Assembly (NCBI GenBank): GCA_944989445.1
Contig: CALYLW010000138.1
Location: 551,421-615,420, forward strand
Origin: Ampullaceana balthica
Lineage: Eukaryota > Mollusca > Gastropoda > Lymnaeidae
Direction: 5' to 3'
Length of the DNA stretch: 64,000 nt
Part shown: positions 10,496 through 23,979 of the stretch, in pieces
How the letters are laid out: the number at the start of each line of letters is the position of its first letter
How positions within the stretch are numbered: position 1 is the first letter of the stretch
Program-made: the position numbers and the translations under genes
Notes under the pieces: generated by a model
What the model saw: only the letters and a program-made list of their open reading frames with translations
Told to the model about the DNA's origin: nothing
Database searches by the model: none

Positions 10496-13400
10496 ATGAG
10501 AAGACAGTCGGACATGTTATTTCCAGCTTTCTACATTGCAGTTTCCTTCATCTATGTCAGTAAGTCGATTTTTTCAATAATATAGTGTTTGTGTATTAAC
10601 TATAAATAGAGGTTGCCCAAGTGGTAAGAAGAAGATGGATTTTTTGTGACATCCAGTGGTAGAATAATTTCTCATTTAAAGAAATAATTTTATATTTGTG
10701 TAAATATTTACGCTATTTAAATGGTAAACATTTATAAATAAATAACTTCAGTGAAAACAAACGGCTCCGCTTCATAAAGGTGCATCCTATAATTTTTCCT
10801 GAAGCTATTAAGAAGCAACAGCGATTGCAGAAAATCATGATAGTACATTTTAAATCAATGAAGTTTTATTGTTGTTTATTTGTTGTTGTGGGCACCAAGT
10901 CTAGCTAATACTAATACACGGAGAAATTTTAAAAAACTTGCAAGGAAATTTGCCATGACTTAGCTTGGTAGCCAGGGGCAATAAATCTCTCCGAACGAAA
11001 GCCATAAACAAGCGATAGAACACATCTTACGTCCAATTGTCTCCCTGGTCCTTAGCTGTGCGACGCCATTGTGTGACACTTTCAAAACGAGATGGATTGC
11101 TCTGTAAATTTACATCTAGTTGCTGCTGTATAGCTAGACAAGTCTGCCTACTAGAATGTGGTTCGACTTTAACAGTTTACTCTAAGAAGAATGGTTCTAA
11201 TATTTTACCCTTTCTTTAAGCATCGATTTTAGTTGAACGGTTTTTTTTTAAAAATACAATCTGCATCACTTTAATCCATCGATCGAAGTTTCCGTTAATT
11301 TCACCATCCATCTATCGTATATTCATCCATTCATTCCCCAATATAACATTTATGCATGTATCCATCCATCATTCGTTTATTTCATCCAGCCATTTTACAT
11401 GCATCCACATTAATTAATCATCCACTTATCCACGTATCAACCAACTATCTATCCACCTAACACCATCTATCCATCCAGCCGACACCCATCTATCCGCTTT
11501 TATATTTTTGGACATCCATCTCAGCGTCTCTCTCTGTGTACTTCAACAAATAACATTTCATTTTGTTGGCGCTACAAAAATGGTCTTTTGTATTTAAAAG
11601 AGATTTTATAACTATAAATAACAGGAAAGGGCAATACAGTATGTTGTGTGTGTCACAAGCAAACCATTTTGATAAATACTGAATCATCTTCTCATGTTCT
11701 ATTTAATATGAATAATAGCAATGTGGTGGTAGTATTTCAATCCATGTCCTTCAATACTTTAATGACCTCTTATACTTCCATGACCTTCCATACATCTATA
11801 CTTTATCTTTTCATTATTTTCAAAATGAACGGATTCAAGACATTTTAATAACAATTCCCGCACAATATCCATTCTTGGCATATTTTCAAACTTTAATTTG
11901 TCAGTATTCCGGCCTTACTTTACACACGCCTCATCCATCGTTGGCATGACAGAGCTTTGCTTTACACAGTAGAAACTTCACGGAAAATTTTTAGTTTGCA
12001 GTAGTTAACCTTTTCAAATATGTCATTGCCGCACTATTAAACAACCATAAAGACATAGCCTACATAGAAAATTAGATACTTCAGTTATACACAACTTATA
12101 CATTATTCCACTATGCTAAGAGCAGAGCACTCGAAGAGCACTAAGAAACCAAACATATATGTTTAAGCCCGGTTTTATTTATTTTTTAAACGCGCTGTAC
12201 ACGTATGTTTAACAACTTCCGGGAATCCGGGATTAAAATGTCTTGACAAAAAAAGTTTAAACACAGCCTTAATGAGTTTTCCCCCCCCTCGCTGACGCTC
12301 TCAAAAACAATCGCCTTTAAATTATATGTTCCTTAATGGAATTTTTGAGAAAGAATTGGTCTATATAATCAAAATAAATCAGGACTAATCAGGAAAACTT
12401 TGAGAGGGTTTCGCTAACACCCTCTGGATCTGGTTAAACACAAATAGATTGAGTAAATTTCCTACATTAACTAAACCTCTTTTATTCTACTTGTCTCTTT
12501 AAAATAAGACTAAGTTGATCTAAAAAAATGTTAATTTCCTAAAATCATGAAAATATGATGATTTATTAAACATTTCCTTTTTTAGTGTTTTAAGATTGCA
12601 TATCCTGGTGTAAATGTACACAAAAGGCTTGTCATTCGTGGCCAATTGTTATGTACTTATTTTTCTCATGTACACGTTATTTTATCAATGGTCTAGTTAT
12701 TAGCTTTCCAAAAATTAGTTTACAATGTCTCTAAGCCTAAGAAGTTATTTGCCTCCAGTGTTGATGATCGAAAATGAGTAAATCTAAAATGTCCATCTTC
12801 TCTTTGCTGACAGTGAGTGTGTCACCTGACCTAGGGGCCCCAGACAGCAACAATTTGAACATGGAGTTCACACCTGACGACTCTGCCGCTGGGGGGCTGG
12901 ACACGAGCCTGGATAACTCTAACGCCACGCCCATGGTCATAACAGCCCCTCCACCGACGACCTCAACCACGCCGACAACCACCACGACGCTGCCCACAAC
13001 CACAACGGTGAGACTGACCACCACGCCCACCACCACCAGCACCACGTCAACAACTACTAAGACAACGCCAACCACAACAACAGCAACGACCAGTACAACC
13101 AGGCCGACGACAACAATGGCCACAACAACGACGACCCGGCCCACAACAACGACGACCCGGCCCACAACAAGGGCCCCAGTAACGCCTCCACCCACAACAA
13201 CAGGTAAAAATGACTAGATATTTATAGTGACCTCTGGGGTACGGGAAGGGGGGGGCTGTCTCTCCGGTGACATAGGAGAAATTAATGAAATTTGTAATTT
13301 GTAAGAGTGGTTGGTATTAAAATAAAAACGAGCATGCACTAGTATTGGAGTTGATACCTTGTATGGCTAACAGTCAGTGTTCACGTTGTTAAAAAACAAA

Positions 13401-14642
13401 CAAAACTAACTGAAATTTCGTAATGATAAATTTTTCATCACAATACATGCTAATTTAATAAGTCAAATTGATTTAGTTTAGTATTGTACAAAATGCAGTA
13501 GGTGTCATAAACCCCGCACGTCATACGTCATAGACTGTTTATAATAATCGTCACATTTACAAAGCAAAACAGACAAGAGAACATGGGAGACAAATGACGC
13601 TCATAATTATAATCACCAGGGGAGACCAACGATGGAGAACTATTTAAAAAGAAGCAAGTTATTTGTTTATGCTGTTGTAAATTACTCTTTTGATTTACAC
13701 ATCATTGTTTAACTATGGATACCAAAAATATAAACGACTAATCCCTTAGAGCAGGGGTCGCGAAACCATGGCTAGCGAGCCAGATGTGGCTCTATTGATG
13801 GCTGCATCTGGCTCACAGACAAATGTTCGATTTTAAAAAAAGAAAAGTATACGCATACTCCTTTGATCTACATATTAATTGCATATAAAAACAGCATAAA
13901 AAATTTATTAAAAAGAATTCAGAGACATAATTATTGTACTTTTAGTGTTAAAATTACACAAAATTCACACATTTACTTGAATTTTTAGCTTTAAACATAT
14001 AATGTATGACTCTCACAGAATTACTTTTCAAAATACGTGTTTTTATGGCTCTCTCAGACAAAAGGTTTCCCGAACCCTGCGCCTTAGAGCTTAGTTTTAG
14101 AAAGGTCTGGAATATTAGATATAAACACATTTATTCATTTGTGTAATGATTTTACAACATCAAACGCTCTTCTTCCACGTGCTACTGTCGTTATACATTA
14201 TCAAAGCGTGAAAATATGATTTCACATGGCTAGTTATATATTATTTTCTTCAAGATTTTACCTCTTGACCTTTATTTTGGGGGAGTTTTGTAATAATTAT
14301 CATTTGTTAGGGACAAAACATTTACTCGAGTGGTATAAAATGTAACGATCTTTTGATGGATTTTCGTAAATATGTCATTACTCAGACAGACCGAGTAAAA
14401 TCTCTAAAATGAGATAATCTACTGGTTCAATTATGTTTTCACTTCTCTTTATTTCAGTAAAAAATGATTACAACCGGCCGTCAACACAATTCCCGTACGA
14501 CCCTAATCCACCATTTAATCCATATCCGAACGGCTGGGGCAATCCCAATCACCCTAATCAACACAATCAACACGGCACTGGACAATGGTCAGGAGGAAGA
14601 TTAAATATTCCATGGTGGATGTTGCTTTTAGAAGAAGTCTAA
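10496..14642 (+). CDS. Gene A: secreted Thr-rich, Pro/Asn/Gly-tailed protein (3 exons)
   Basis: The exons are 10496-10559, 12814-13203 and 14458-14642. Both introns are phase 1 with GTAAGT/CAG and GTAAAA/CAG borders, and the joined frame has 212 codons plus TAA. Exon 1 is a signal peptide (MRRQSDMLFPAFYIAVSFIYV). Exon 2 has a short acidic start (PDLGAPDSNN) and then about 90 residues that are mostly Thr with Pro, Ser and Arg, as in mucin-like O-glycosylated stalks. Exon 3 is rich in Asn, Pro, His and Gly (YDPNPPFNPYPNGWGNP) and ends in IPWWMLLLEEV. The product should be secreted. A mucin-like, glue or shell-matrix role is inferred from composition only. The Thr-rich minus-strand frame at 12737-13195 is a shadow. 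Exon joins are unproven without transcripts. Confidence 0.72.
10560..12813 (+). other. Intron 1 of gene A
   Basis: A 2254-bp AT-rich phase-1 intron. It holds a degenerate CATC/ATCC-rich patch at about 11280-11510. The open frames at 11037-11219 and 11648-11848 look accidental. Confidence 0.6.
11270..11510 (+). repeat. Degenerate ATCC/CATC simple repeat
   Basis: Many copies of CATCCAT, TCCATCC and ATCTATCCA with drift between them, inside intron 1 of gene A. Confidence 0.7.
13752..14081. mobile_element. Non-autonomous hAT element (MITE), 330 bp
   Basis: The left end CAGGGGTCGCGAAACC and the reversed right end GCAGGGTTCGGGAAACC are inverted repeats. CCTTAGAG flanks both sides (13744-13751 and 14082-14089) as an 8-bp duplication. 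Subterminal GAGCCAGATGTGGCTCT is itself palindromic. No coding capacity. It lies in intron 2 of gene A. Confidence 0.9.
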
Positions 14643-16879
14643 ATCGAACGAACAAGATAATTTTTAAAGAACAGAACTATTGCTGAAGCATGCACAGCGC
14701 GTGAAATATAATTTCAACCAATGAAATTACAAAGCTTTTAGCCAATCACATCACACTTTCATCAGGGCTTATCTTTACAGCCCTCTTGGGATTTGTCTTT
14801 TAAAAACGATAATATGTGCATGACCGTATCATCAATATTTTAATTTTTAAACAAAATGGACAGGTAATTCATTTATATCGAACGTCAAATGTTACCTAGC
14901 ACAGACATTGCGTATGCTTTCTATAAATTTAGGCAAAATGATGCAATAATTGTTTTTATTTGGACACATAAATATTTAATATATTTCAATTAAAAAATGT
15001 ATCACTTTTTCTTTTGTATATGTAAAATACATTTTAAAAGACATTTTAAAAAACAGGTAATTTATATTGAATTAAACATTTTATTTTCAAAATAACCTGA
15101 AAAAACTGTATGTGCTGAACCCTAAAAATGTAATAAGTTAGAGAATTAACAAGTTTAAACCTAAATCAACTTCTATACAGACATGTACATCAACAAATCC
15201 AGAACTGCTTAGGCTAAAGACAGAGGTAATTAAAAGCAGTTTTCATTTTTGTTGATTGAAACTAAAATATTTTTTTGGATTCATAAGTGACAGAAGATGC
15301 GTCTTCATCTTATATGTTAAGTTCAACACTAAAATTATCTCTGTCTTTAATTAATAGATTATCATATTTAGTACTTAACAAATTCATTTTTTTCTGTCTA
15401 TACTTGCAATGTTTTGCCCATGTAATTTACATTGAAAACATCCTGATCAATGTATATTAGTTTTTGTGTTTGTTATTTACATTCACAGATTAAGAACAAT
15501 AATAAAACTTTTTTTATGGTTACAAGAAATCAACAATAAATCATGGCGCCGCTTTCATTCAAAACCTAAATTTTTGTAAACGCTTGAAATGTTAGGATTT
15601 TTAAAAAGTATAAACTGAATGTAAATTAGAAAATACCTTTTCCAGAACCAGCAGATTAATGTACTTTTTTGTTGTCAGGGAATTGAACATTATAGTTTTT
15701 TTTTAAATTTAAAACCTTTGCTAAGCTCTTAAGAAATAATGTGAGCAGAACCAGCACAAATTTCGAATTTGACATTGTAAAACACCAACCAAGTAACTAG
15801 AACCGTTTTATTGGAGTTTTTATTTCATAGACACAATTTATAAACAATTCAGCGCTTTATTTTCTATAAAGTGCAACTGGAATTTGTTTTAAAAAAATGT
15901 TTCTTTCTTTATATATATATATACCACGTGTCAAGCAAGGTATGTCACATTGTTTGAGTTATGCCCCTGTAGTTTAATCCATCGATTTCCTGCCGGCGAT
16001 GACTAGACAGAGTGAAGCCACAATGACAAATGATGTCTGCCCTCCGCCGTGAACACTTGAACTCCACATCCCAACAACCAAGTAGCGGAAATATGTCGAT
16101 TACTGCACAAGCAAACTTTAAAAGAAATATTTTAATGTATCAGGTTTTCAACAGAATGCCTGCCATAATATTTCATTAGAAATCAGTGTTTAACATTTTT
16201 ACCTAACTCGTATGTAGCACTTCGTATTAATTATTTAAAAGAATTATAATAAAATAAAACGCCATTATATTGAATTATGATGCTAGATTGAACTATTAAT
16301 AAACTAAAATGTTCAAGTGATGTTTCATTTACACTTTTTTTATGTTTGGAAAACAAAATTGAATTTTTACATGTAAATTTTGTTGTACATATTTATTTAT
16401 TTGTGGAGTTTTTAGCTGTTATTTTTTAAAATAAATAAATGCTTTAAAATTATTTTTCCTAAAAAAATATCCAAAAAATAAAGAAATTTACTTAACATGC
16501 TTTGTAGAGTTATAGGTTTTGTGTGCATATTAAGTGTCTTTATGTCTTAGGGTTCATACTACGAGTGAATTTAAATATATGTATATATATGATTGTGTCT
16601 ATGTGTCTATATGTTTTTGCGCTTATTGTGTGTTAAATGAATCATACCTGTAGTTTCAATGAGGTAAAAAGCACCATTAAATGAGACTATCTCTTTTATC
16701 TCATGTTATGGTGCTTAAGGTATGAAGTAGGTTGGTGCAAAACACTTCATCTTTCATATAAATGTTGATTTCATGGTTAGGCTCACAATATCAATTGAAT
16801 GTTTAGAGTAAAGTTGATGTCAAGATCAATAATAATTAGGTTCATTTTTATTAGCCCATCTCAATTTACTTGAGTCTTC
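14643..16879. other. 3' flank of gene A and AT-rich intergenic DNA
   Basis: No further exon recognised. The nearest plain AATAAA after the gene A stop is around 15500. It may be a distant polyadenylation signal, but this cannot be decided from sequence. Confidence 0.4.
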
Positions 16880-17056
16880 TGGGTTTTTAGGGGGTTGCCA
16901 ACTGTCGACTAAAATAATATTCACTATAATGGAGATTTGCTCTATTTTGTAAAAAAATTTTATTGAAAATAAACTTATTTAAATGTAATGGGGATCGCGG
17001 GTCACATAGCTTTTATAAAAAGGGGTCGCCACCCAAAAAAAAGTTGGGAACCACTG
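16880..17056. mobile_element. hAT-type element relic (right end)
   Basis: The sequence ends AGTTGGGAACCACTG at 17056; reversed this is CAGTGGTTCCCAACTT, a typical hAT terminus. It is preceded by GGGGTCGCCACCC and CGCGGGTCACATAG. I could not place a matching left end or a duplication. Confidence 0.55.
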
Positions 17057-18099
17057 TGTTTATAAGATTTATGGGACGACGACTAGTTAGTATTTTTTTT
17101 AATTCATGTGTTAATTTTACAAGGGATCGGTAAGAAATAAAACACTTCGGGGAAGAATAGTATTCTTGTTATTATTATATTTAAGATGATGTAAATGTTG
17201 CGTAGCATAAGATTAAATAAGATTCATTTATTGATCTAAATAAGTACATTGTTGATATTGTTATTCTGTAGCAGCACTAAAAGTAATTCTTATAGAAAAC
17301 TCAAAAGGGTAATATCAGCAACGCAATAATGTAGACTTTCGACAGGTCGTCATTAGAAATTATGTTAATTAATTACCAAACAACGCTACAACAGATGCTG
17401 TAACTAACAGGAACGGGAGATATTAAGGTGTGCAATTTTGGTTTTTTTTACTGGCTACAGAAAAAATACCATTCGACTGTAGTGCATTTGGAACATATTC
17501 ACCTTGAATGCTAATAAAGGGCGGTTACTTTAGTCTGTCATTTGAAGAAGAACTTTAGCGCCTCTGGTGGATTAATGTCAAACGTTGAGAGCTGTCAGGA
17601 GAGGAGTGGGATCATGACATACCCATCCTGTCATATTTCATCTAGAACAAGAAACAATACGTCATTTGAATGAAGGTGCGTCTGCTTGGAGGAGTATTTT
17701 GGGGTTGAGATTAATCTACCCTACACGTCATCACCATGCTTGTCTGTGTGATAGCCATTCAAAGATTATTTCAAACCAAACTGATTTAAATGTTAGACAG
17801 CATGCTAACTTTTGCATGAGAGATAAATACGAACACATTATATCACCGACTTAGGAAAAAAATAGTTTATAACGAACATTAGTATTGACAAGGGACTAAA
17901 GTACTAACATTTGTAGAGTAAACAACAAGCTTTATTAAAAGTACACTTTCAAGACACGTCATAATTGATTTTTTAATGAAATCCTTTAAAATATTGTTAA
18001 AAACAAAAATGGAGAATAAACGTAGACAACAAAATAAACACAAGAGGAACGCAGCAAAAACAGATCAAGAAAAGGGACAGCACAAAGTGACAGAACGAA
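17057..18099. other. AT-rich intergenic stretch
   Basis: No supported gene. The 62-codon open frame at 17666-17854 has two Cys-containing patches but no clear splice context or signal peptide. Confidence 0.4.
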
Positions 18100-18512
18100 G
18101 GAACAGCACTGATAGGTGTCACTAGTACTAGTGAACATCACAGATGAGTGGCTTTAGTTAACAGTACAATAGAGTGGTACTAGTGAGCAGCACAGATGAG
18201 TGGCACTAGTGAACAGCACAGATGAGTGGCACTAGTGAACAGCACAGATGAGTGGCACTAATGAACAGCACAGATGAGTGACACTAGTGAACATCACATA
18301 GCAGTGGCACAGATGAGTGGGACTAGTGAGTAGCACAGATGAGTGGCACTAGTGAACAGCACAGATGAGTGGCACTAGTGAACAGCACAGATGAGTGACA
18401 CTAGTGAACATCACATAGCAGTGGCACAGATGAGTGGGACTAGTGAGTAGCACAGATGAGTGGCACTAGTGAACATCACAAAGGAGTGGAACTAGTGAGT
18501 AGCAAAGGTAGT
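18100..18512 (+). repeat. ~26-bp minisatellite with longer blocks
   Basis: The unit resembles AGCACAGATGAGTGGCACTA followed by GTGAAC. A longer block, which includes CACATAGCAGTGGCACAGAT, occurs twice (about 18295 and 18412), showing block duplication. Confidence 0.93.
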
Positions 18513-18587
18513 ATGCGTTGTCTAGTTTGGGTATTTTAAAATGCATGTGAGTGAATCTCATTAGTAACACTTGGGAAGTTGATCGAT

Positions 18588-19205
18588 CGGTGTCAGCACC
18601 AGTAGTACAGTCAACACAATGACAATATCGGTGTCAGCACCAGTAGTACAGTCAACACAATGACAATATCGTTGTCAGCACAAGTAGTACAGTCAACACA
18701 ATGACAATATCGTTGTCAGCACCAGTAGTACAGTCAACACAATGACAATATTATTGTCAGCACCAGTAGTACAGTCAACACAATGACAATATCGGTGTCA
18801 GCACCAGTAGTACAGTCAACACAATGACAATATTATTGTCAGCACCAGTAGTACAGTCAACACAATGACAATATCGGTGTCAGCACAAGTAGTACAGTCA
18901 ACACAATGACAATATCGGTGTCAGCACCAGTAGTACAGTCAACACAATGACAATATCGTTGTCAGCACCAGTAGTACAGTCAACACAATGACAATATTAT
19001 TGTCAGCACAAGTAGTACAGTCAACACAATGACAATATTATTGTCAGCACCAGTAGTACAGTCAACACAATGACAATATCGGTGTCAGCACAAGTAGTAC
19101 AGTCAACACAATGACAATATCGGTGTCAGCACAAGTAGTACAGTCAACACAATGACAATATCGTTGTCAGCACAAGTAATACAGTCAACACAATGACAAT
19201 ACTAT
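18588..19205 (+). repeat. 41-bp minisatellite, ~15 copies, palindromic junctions
   Basis: The unit contains GTCAGCACCAGTAGTACAGT and then CAACACAATGACAATA. In several units the junction reads TGACAATATTATTGTCA, an 8-bp-arm palindrome around one base. Other units carry a decayed form (TATCGGTGTCA). Confidence 0.95.
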
Positions 19206-20690
19206 CACAGTTGAACAAACATTAAATTAATCTATCGAACACCCATGAAGACCTCAATGTTCATACACTTCAAGAAAATAGAAATATATGATTTTAAAAA
19301 AATTAATTAAAACATGATTTCTATAAAAAATTAGTGTACACCACTAAAACATTAAAAAAATGTTTTTAATGCTTTACACAAAGAAAACAGTGGTGTACTC
19401 GCCATTCAGTCTTACTTAACACCAACTTTCTTTCTCCAAGATTAAAAAAGAAAAATTGAAGAAAAATATATAAATACAAATATTTTTTTTAAAAATACAA
19501 TCCTCCAAAGATGGCCAACAGTTCAAGACAAATACCGCCCCCCCCCCAAAAAAAAATATATATAAATAAATACCCTATATAATCGTTCTATAGCCCGTTC
19601 GTTCATAAGCCGAACCCCCAAAAATAATAGGACAGCTTAAGCAAAATGGTACACATTTTTTTTTAAAACTACAAGCTAAATCGATCATTGTGATTGTTTA
19701 TTTTGTACTGCCTATCTTTGTCTTTATGCTCTTTGTTAGGCAAGAGTTACCAGTATTTAAAAAAAAACAACACAATATTTGGTAAACAGTGACGAAAGAT
19801 GGTACATTAAAATTCGTTGTTGATAACAAAATTTGTAAAATAATTTATTAAAACGTTAAAAAATGATTAAATAAGGTAAGTGGAGATGTTTAAGAATATA
19901 CTACAGCATCTTGTAGAACAGTCGAATCTTTTAGAATGTAGAAAATGATCTACAATAACAACACCGATATTCAATATCCATGCAGAAATACGTTAATTAC
20001 CCGCTCGTAAGCCGACCCCCCCCCCAGCTTTTTCCCCTAGATTTTGCCCCCAAAAAGCTTGGCCTGCGAACGAGTATATACGGTAAATAAATAAAATAAT
20101 AAATAAATAAAGATAAAACAATCTGATGGTTTACAGTCAGATGCCTAGAAATATTTGGAAGACGTGAGATTTTCAGCACGTGTATAATTTTAAAAGACTC
20201 TAGCCAGTGACGTAGGAGGCATTTATTATGGTACATACTAAAATATCGCCAAACTAATGCAACTAGAAATACACAATCTGTCCACACCCTATCCAAAAAC
20301 CTCAACAAAAAAAAACAACTTACGTTACGTGGCAAGAATGTATTTAAGTAATGATCTTAATCTTTAAATATATCCCAATTAGTGTAGCCCCCCCCACATA
20401 CACACACAACCCAACTACATTGCTACCACAAACTAATACACGTTCTTGACCTTAAAAAGTTTTATGGATCAAACTTACTACATAAATATTGAAATATTAT
20501 TAAAATAAAACAAACAAAATATGTATAATGTATAATTTTTAAAGTTTAATGTAAAGAAATTATCTATAAGCAAATCTGACATTGAGTTTGTTAATATTTT
20601 AAGGATGATTATATAGAGAGTGATAAAATGCATACCTGTAACTATTCAATGACAGAAAAAACAAGATATCTCCACAACGAATACATTTGT
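19206..20690. other. AT-rich stretch with homopolymer runs and transposon-end debris
   Basis: No gene seen. CGCTCGTAAGCCGACCCCCC near 20003 and GCCTGCGAACGAGTATATAC near 20062 look like the two ends of a very short or collapsed DNA element. Similar words occur near 19600. Confidence 0.4.
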
Positions 20691-20699
20691 TGGAGTCCA

Positions 20700-20912
20700 T
20701 GGGAGGGTATCATAGCAACACATCCTCTGATGGAGGGTATCATAGCAACACATCCTCTGATGTAGGGTATAATAGCAACACATCCTCTGATGGAGGGTAT
20801 CATAGCAACACATCCTCTGATGGAGGGTATCATAGCAACACATCCTCTGATGTAGGGTATCATAGCAACACATCCTCTGATGGAGGGTATCATAGCAACA
20901 CATCCTCTGCTA
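20700..20912 (+). repeat. 30-bp minisatellite, 7 copies
   Basis: The unit starts GGGTATCATAGCAACACATC. Being a multiple of three, it leaves several frames open (10-residue repeats such as GYHSNTSSDG). Nothing else supports translation. Confidence 0.95.
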
Positions 20913-21371
20913 ATGATGCATGGAAAATTGAACTCTTGGGGGAAACAGTACACCATGATCAACATCCATATATCCCATGAGTATAAACCAGTTAATTGAT
21001 GTAGACTGATGGGGAAAATAAAGAAAGTGCCAATCTGTGTAAGTGAATGACGTCATGTCTGTAGCGATAAGCTGGTAGTCTGCTGTTTATTTTCAATAGA
21101 ACACATCAGTTGCATTTTTGAGTCGGCAATGAATAATATATAAAGCTGGCATACATATTTGTTATTGTTAATAAATGGGCTTTTTGAATTTATGAGGGGG
21201 AGAAAAGAGAAACAACCAAATGTATCATAACTAATAAACTTTGATAAAAGTTATGACAGTATTAATTCCCTTTTAAGCTGTAATATAGTATCAAGTTGAT
21301 TAATTATCTCAAGAAAGATTTACGAATTTCACATTTTATTTATATTATTTTTTATTGAGAGTGATTATTTC
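20913..21371. other. Intergenic, ending in the left TSD of a hAT
   Basis: No gene seen. Its last eight bases, ATTATTTC (21364-21371), are the target-site duplication of the hAT element that follows. Confidence 0.5.
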
Positions 21372-22129
21372 CAGTGGCGTCACTAGGGGGGGGGGCGGGG
21401 GGGGGCGGGCCGCCCCGGGTGACACCCATCAGGGGGTGACACCCGAGCCTAAAATTTTACTGTGTACGATTTTATGTCAGAAAACAAAAGATGACAACTT
21501 TTTTAATCTAGAAAGAAATTAAGAAATACAATGAAATACGTTAAACGCGAAAATTCTTATTAAAAAAATATCAGTTAACTTGCAATAATAAAACAGTCCC
21601 AACACACGAACACCATTAAAACAAATTAGAAAAAAAAGAAAAGAAATAGTCGCAGGAGAGAGATCTTCAAAAAAGGCTATAATGAAAGAGGCAGTGTCTT
21701 CTGTTTTAAAATATATAAAGCCATTTGGGCTTGGACACACCGACATCATGAACGAATCCCACCTCACGACTCCCTCCACCACAGTGGGGTGGGGGAATAC
21801 GATTTTTATCACCACAAGAAAAAAATCAAAAGATGGGTTTTCTTTGTTGATGTTTTTCTTGAGGAAAATTATGATTTCAATGTCTTTGAGTTAATATTTT
21901 ATATATATATATATATTTATTAAAGGTGTGAAAGCATAGATATGCATGTTTATATACAGGTAGTCCTCCGGTTACGACGGTACCATCCCGACTTACGCTG
22001 TTTAGTGCCTACGAACGCGCCAACGTAAAGAATAGAATCACGCGTTATTCCGTATTTTAAAAAAAAATTCACGAGGTAACAAATTCTTTTCTCTATTTGA
22101 AATAACATAAATTATTGAAAAATATGTAT

Positions 22130-23910
22130 GATTATTATTTCAACCTACAACTTTCGTTTGCGAATTTTTCAAATGGCGAAGTTTTCAATCAAGTCAATAA
22201 AGCTGAGTAAGCTTATAAGTTCCTTTTCAATGCTCATTAGAGAGAGCATATTCAGCCTTTTTCGTCCCATGCAAATTCTAACTCATTATATATTCTTTTC
22301 AACTTTGAAAAGGATCGCTCTGCTGCATTTTGATGTCATCATTGAAAGATAGATGCGAAGTGCGATGTGTACATTTGTAAAGGACTGTGTGAAATATAGC
22401 TCATTCAAAAGCAGCAACATTTTTAGCTCTGTGCAAGTTTTTTGAGTTTCGCTTTGTGCTAATTCCTTTTCCTTACCCTGAGCCTGGGGCTGGACAATAA
22501 TTTTTTTAAGAGTTCTGAAAATTGGACTAATTCTGAAGGTGCGCAGTCTTCGAAATCACTAATGAACCTACATGTGGAAGAAAATCAGAAGCCCCGAGCC
22601 TAGTGCTCTTTATGGGTCTTCCCGGAAGACCCCCTTAGCCATCTGGCCACCAAAGTGACGTAACAGCCGAGGAACCCCCCCAAAAGCGGTCGCTTCTGAA
22701 GCGGCCACTGCATCCAGGACATACAGTCGAAGATGCCTCCCACTAAGTTGCCCTCACAAGGAGGTGGTGGAATTTCCTACTACGACCCGCTACCTATTTG
22801 GCGCCATCCCGGCAAAGCACACGGGTCTCCATGGTTAGGACCGAACACAGAACGGGGGATCATCAAAGACCTACCTAGGGTGCAACCCCCACTGGAAGGT
22901 TTCCTCAGAGCTGGCGTTCAATGCGTTCTTCGCGGCACTTTTTGCTAATCCGTACTGGCGCTCCTGGCCCTAAACCGGCACCGCTCGATGGCGTTGCTAG
23001 TAAATTGAGGGGGACGAAACGGTTGCTTCGGATTTACCCGACCCCTTCTTCAAAATCACTTGAATGTTCTTCAATTAACTTGGCTGCTGCGAAAGTGCTG
23101 AGCTCAGTTAGGTTTGTAAGAAAGCCAAATTTCTCATGGATGTATTTATATGCACCTAACCAATGTTGTAGGGCTTTAAAAAGTTTGTCAATGATTACCA
23201 GAAATACCTCAATCTTGAATTTTTTTCTCCAGGAGAATACTGTTTTGTTGATGTCCCTTTATCAAACTGGCGCTTTCTTTTTGTTTGAAGATTGTTTACA
23301 CTGTTTTTACCACGAACTTTTCCTTTCCTTTGTCTTCATCGGAATAAAATTAAGAATGCTATTTTTTAACAAACTCAATGAGAGACTTCCTTTCTAAAAT
23401 TGTTTCCAAAATTTCAAGTAAAATAGCGACTTCCAGTTGTTCAATTTCCTTTAGAAATCCTTCTTCTTCAAGTCGGCAGTTACGTGGCTGATTTTCATTC
23501 GTTGCTAATTCTTCCAGTGCTGCGATATTCTCATGGTATGAGCTATTAACAGAACTTACAGCATAATGTCAGGCTGACCATCTTGTGTCAGACAAGGCTT
23601 TGTTAGCATGTATCAATGTCATATGTTTTTGAAGTACCTGTCAACGATGAGTAGATGCAACAAGTTGGGTATAAAGATTTTGCAGAAGACAAAAAAATCT
23701 GACCGCAGTAGGACAACCTGCTGCTCTTTTCCCAACCAAATTAAAGGAATGAGCTGTGCACGGCCCATAATGAGCTACAATGCACTTCTCACGAAGAATA
23801 GCCTGGTTTCCGTTATACTTCCTACTCATTTGCAGCATTGCCGTATGACTGTCCAAGGCATTTTCAGGGATTCGTACAAACATAATGGCCTGCATCTTTA
23901 TTATACACTA
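22130..23910 (-). pseudogene. hAT transposase (zinc-finger MYM/TTF-type relatives), degraded
   Basis: The minus-strand frame at 23895-23641 reads as the hAT core: KYNGNQAIL near the D-N-region, then CTAHSFNLVGKRAAGCPTAV and FFCLLQNLY ending LVASTHR. This pattern is typical of hAT transposases related to ZMYM proteins. About 1.3 kb further along, at roughly 22350-22170, AERSFSKLKRIYNEL and then LNMLSLMSIEKEL form the hAT dimerisation domain in two frames. A foreign GC-rich insert separates the two. Frameshifts and stops throughout mean it is inactive. Confidence 0.82.
22590..23040 (+). other. GC-rich insert inside hAT copy 1
   Basis: The base composition jumps well above that of the surroundings, with words such as GGTCTTCCCGGAAGACC (palindromic) and AAGCGGTCGCTTCTGAAGCG. 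Similar but imperfect sequences border it: CTTCGAAATCACTAATGAA at about 22548 and CTTCAAAATCACTTGAATG at about 23048. I do not recognise the family. An open frame at 22733-22948 has no domain I know. Confidence 0.5.
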
Positions 23911-23979
23911 TAATTCATAAAACGTTTGGGGGCCCTTAAATTATTGGGGGCTTTAGCCCGTTCAGCACCACCCCCCTTT

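Noticed and set aside
12737..13195. 152-codon Val-rich minus-strand frame
   Set aside because: Shadow of the Thr-rich exon of gene A; Val codons are the reverse of Thr/Asn codons.
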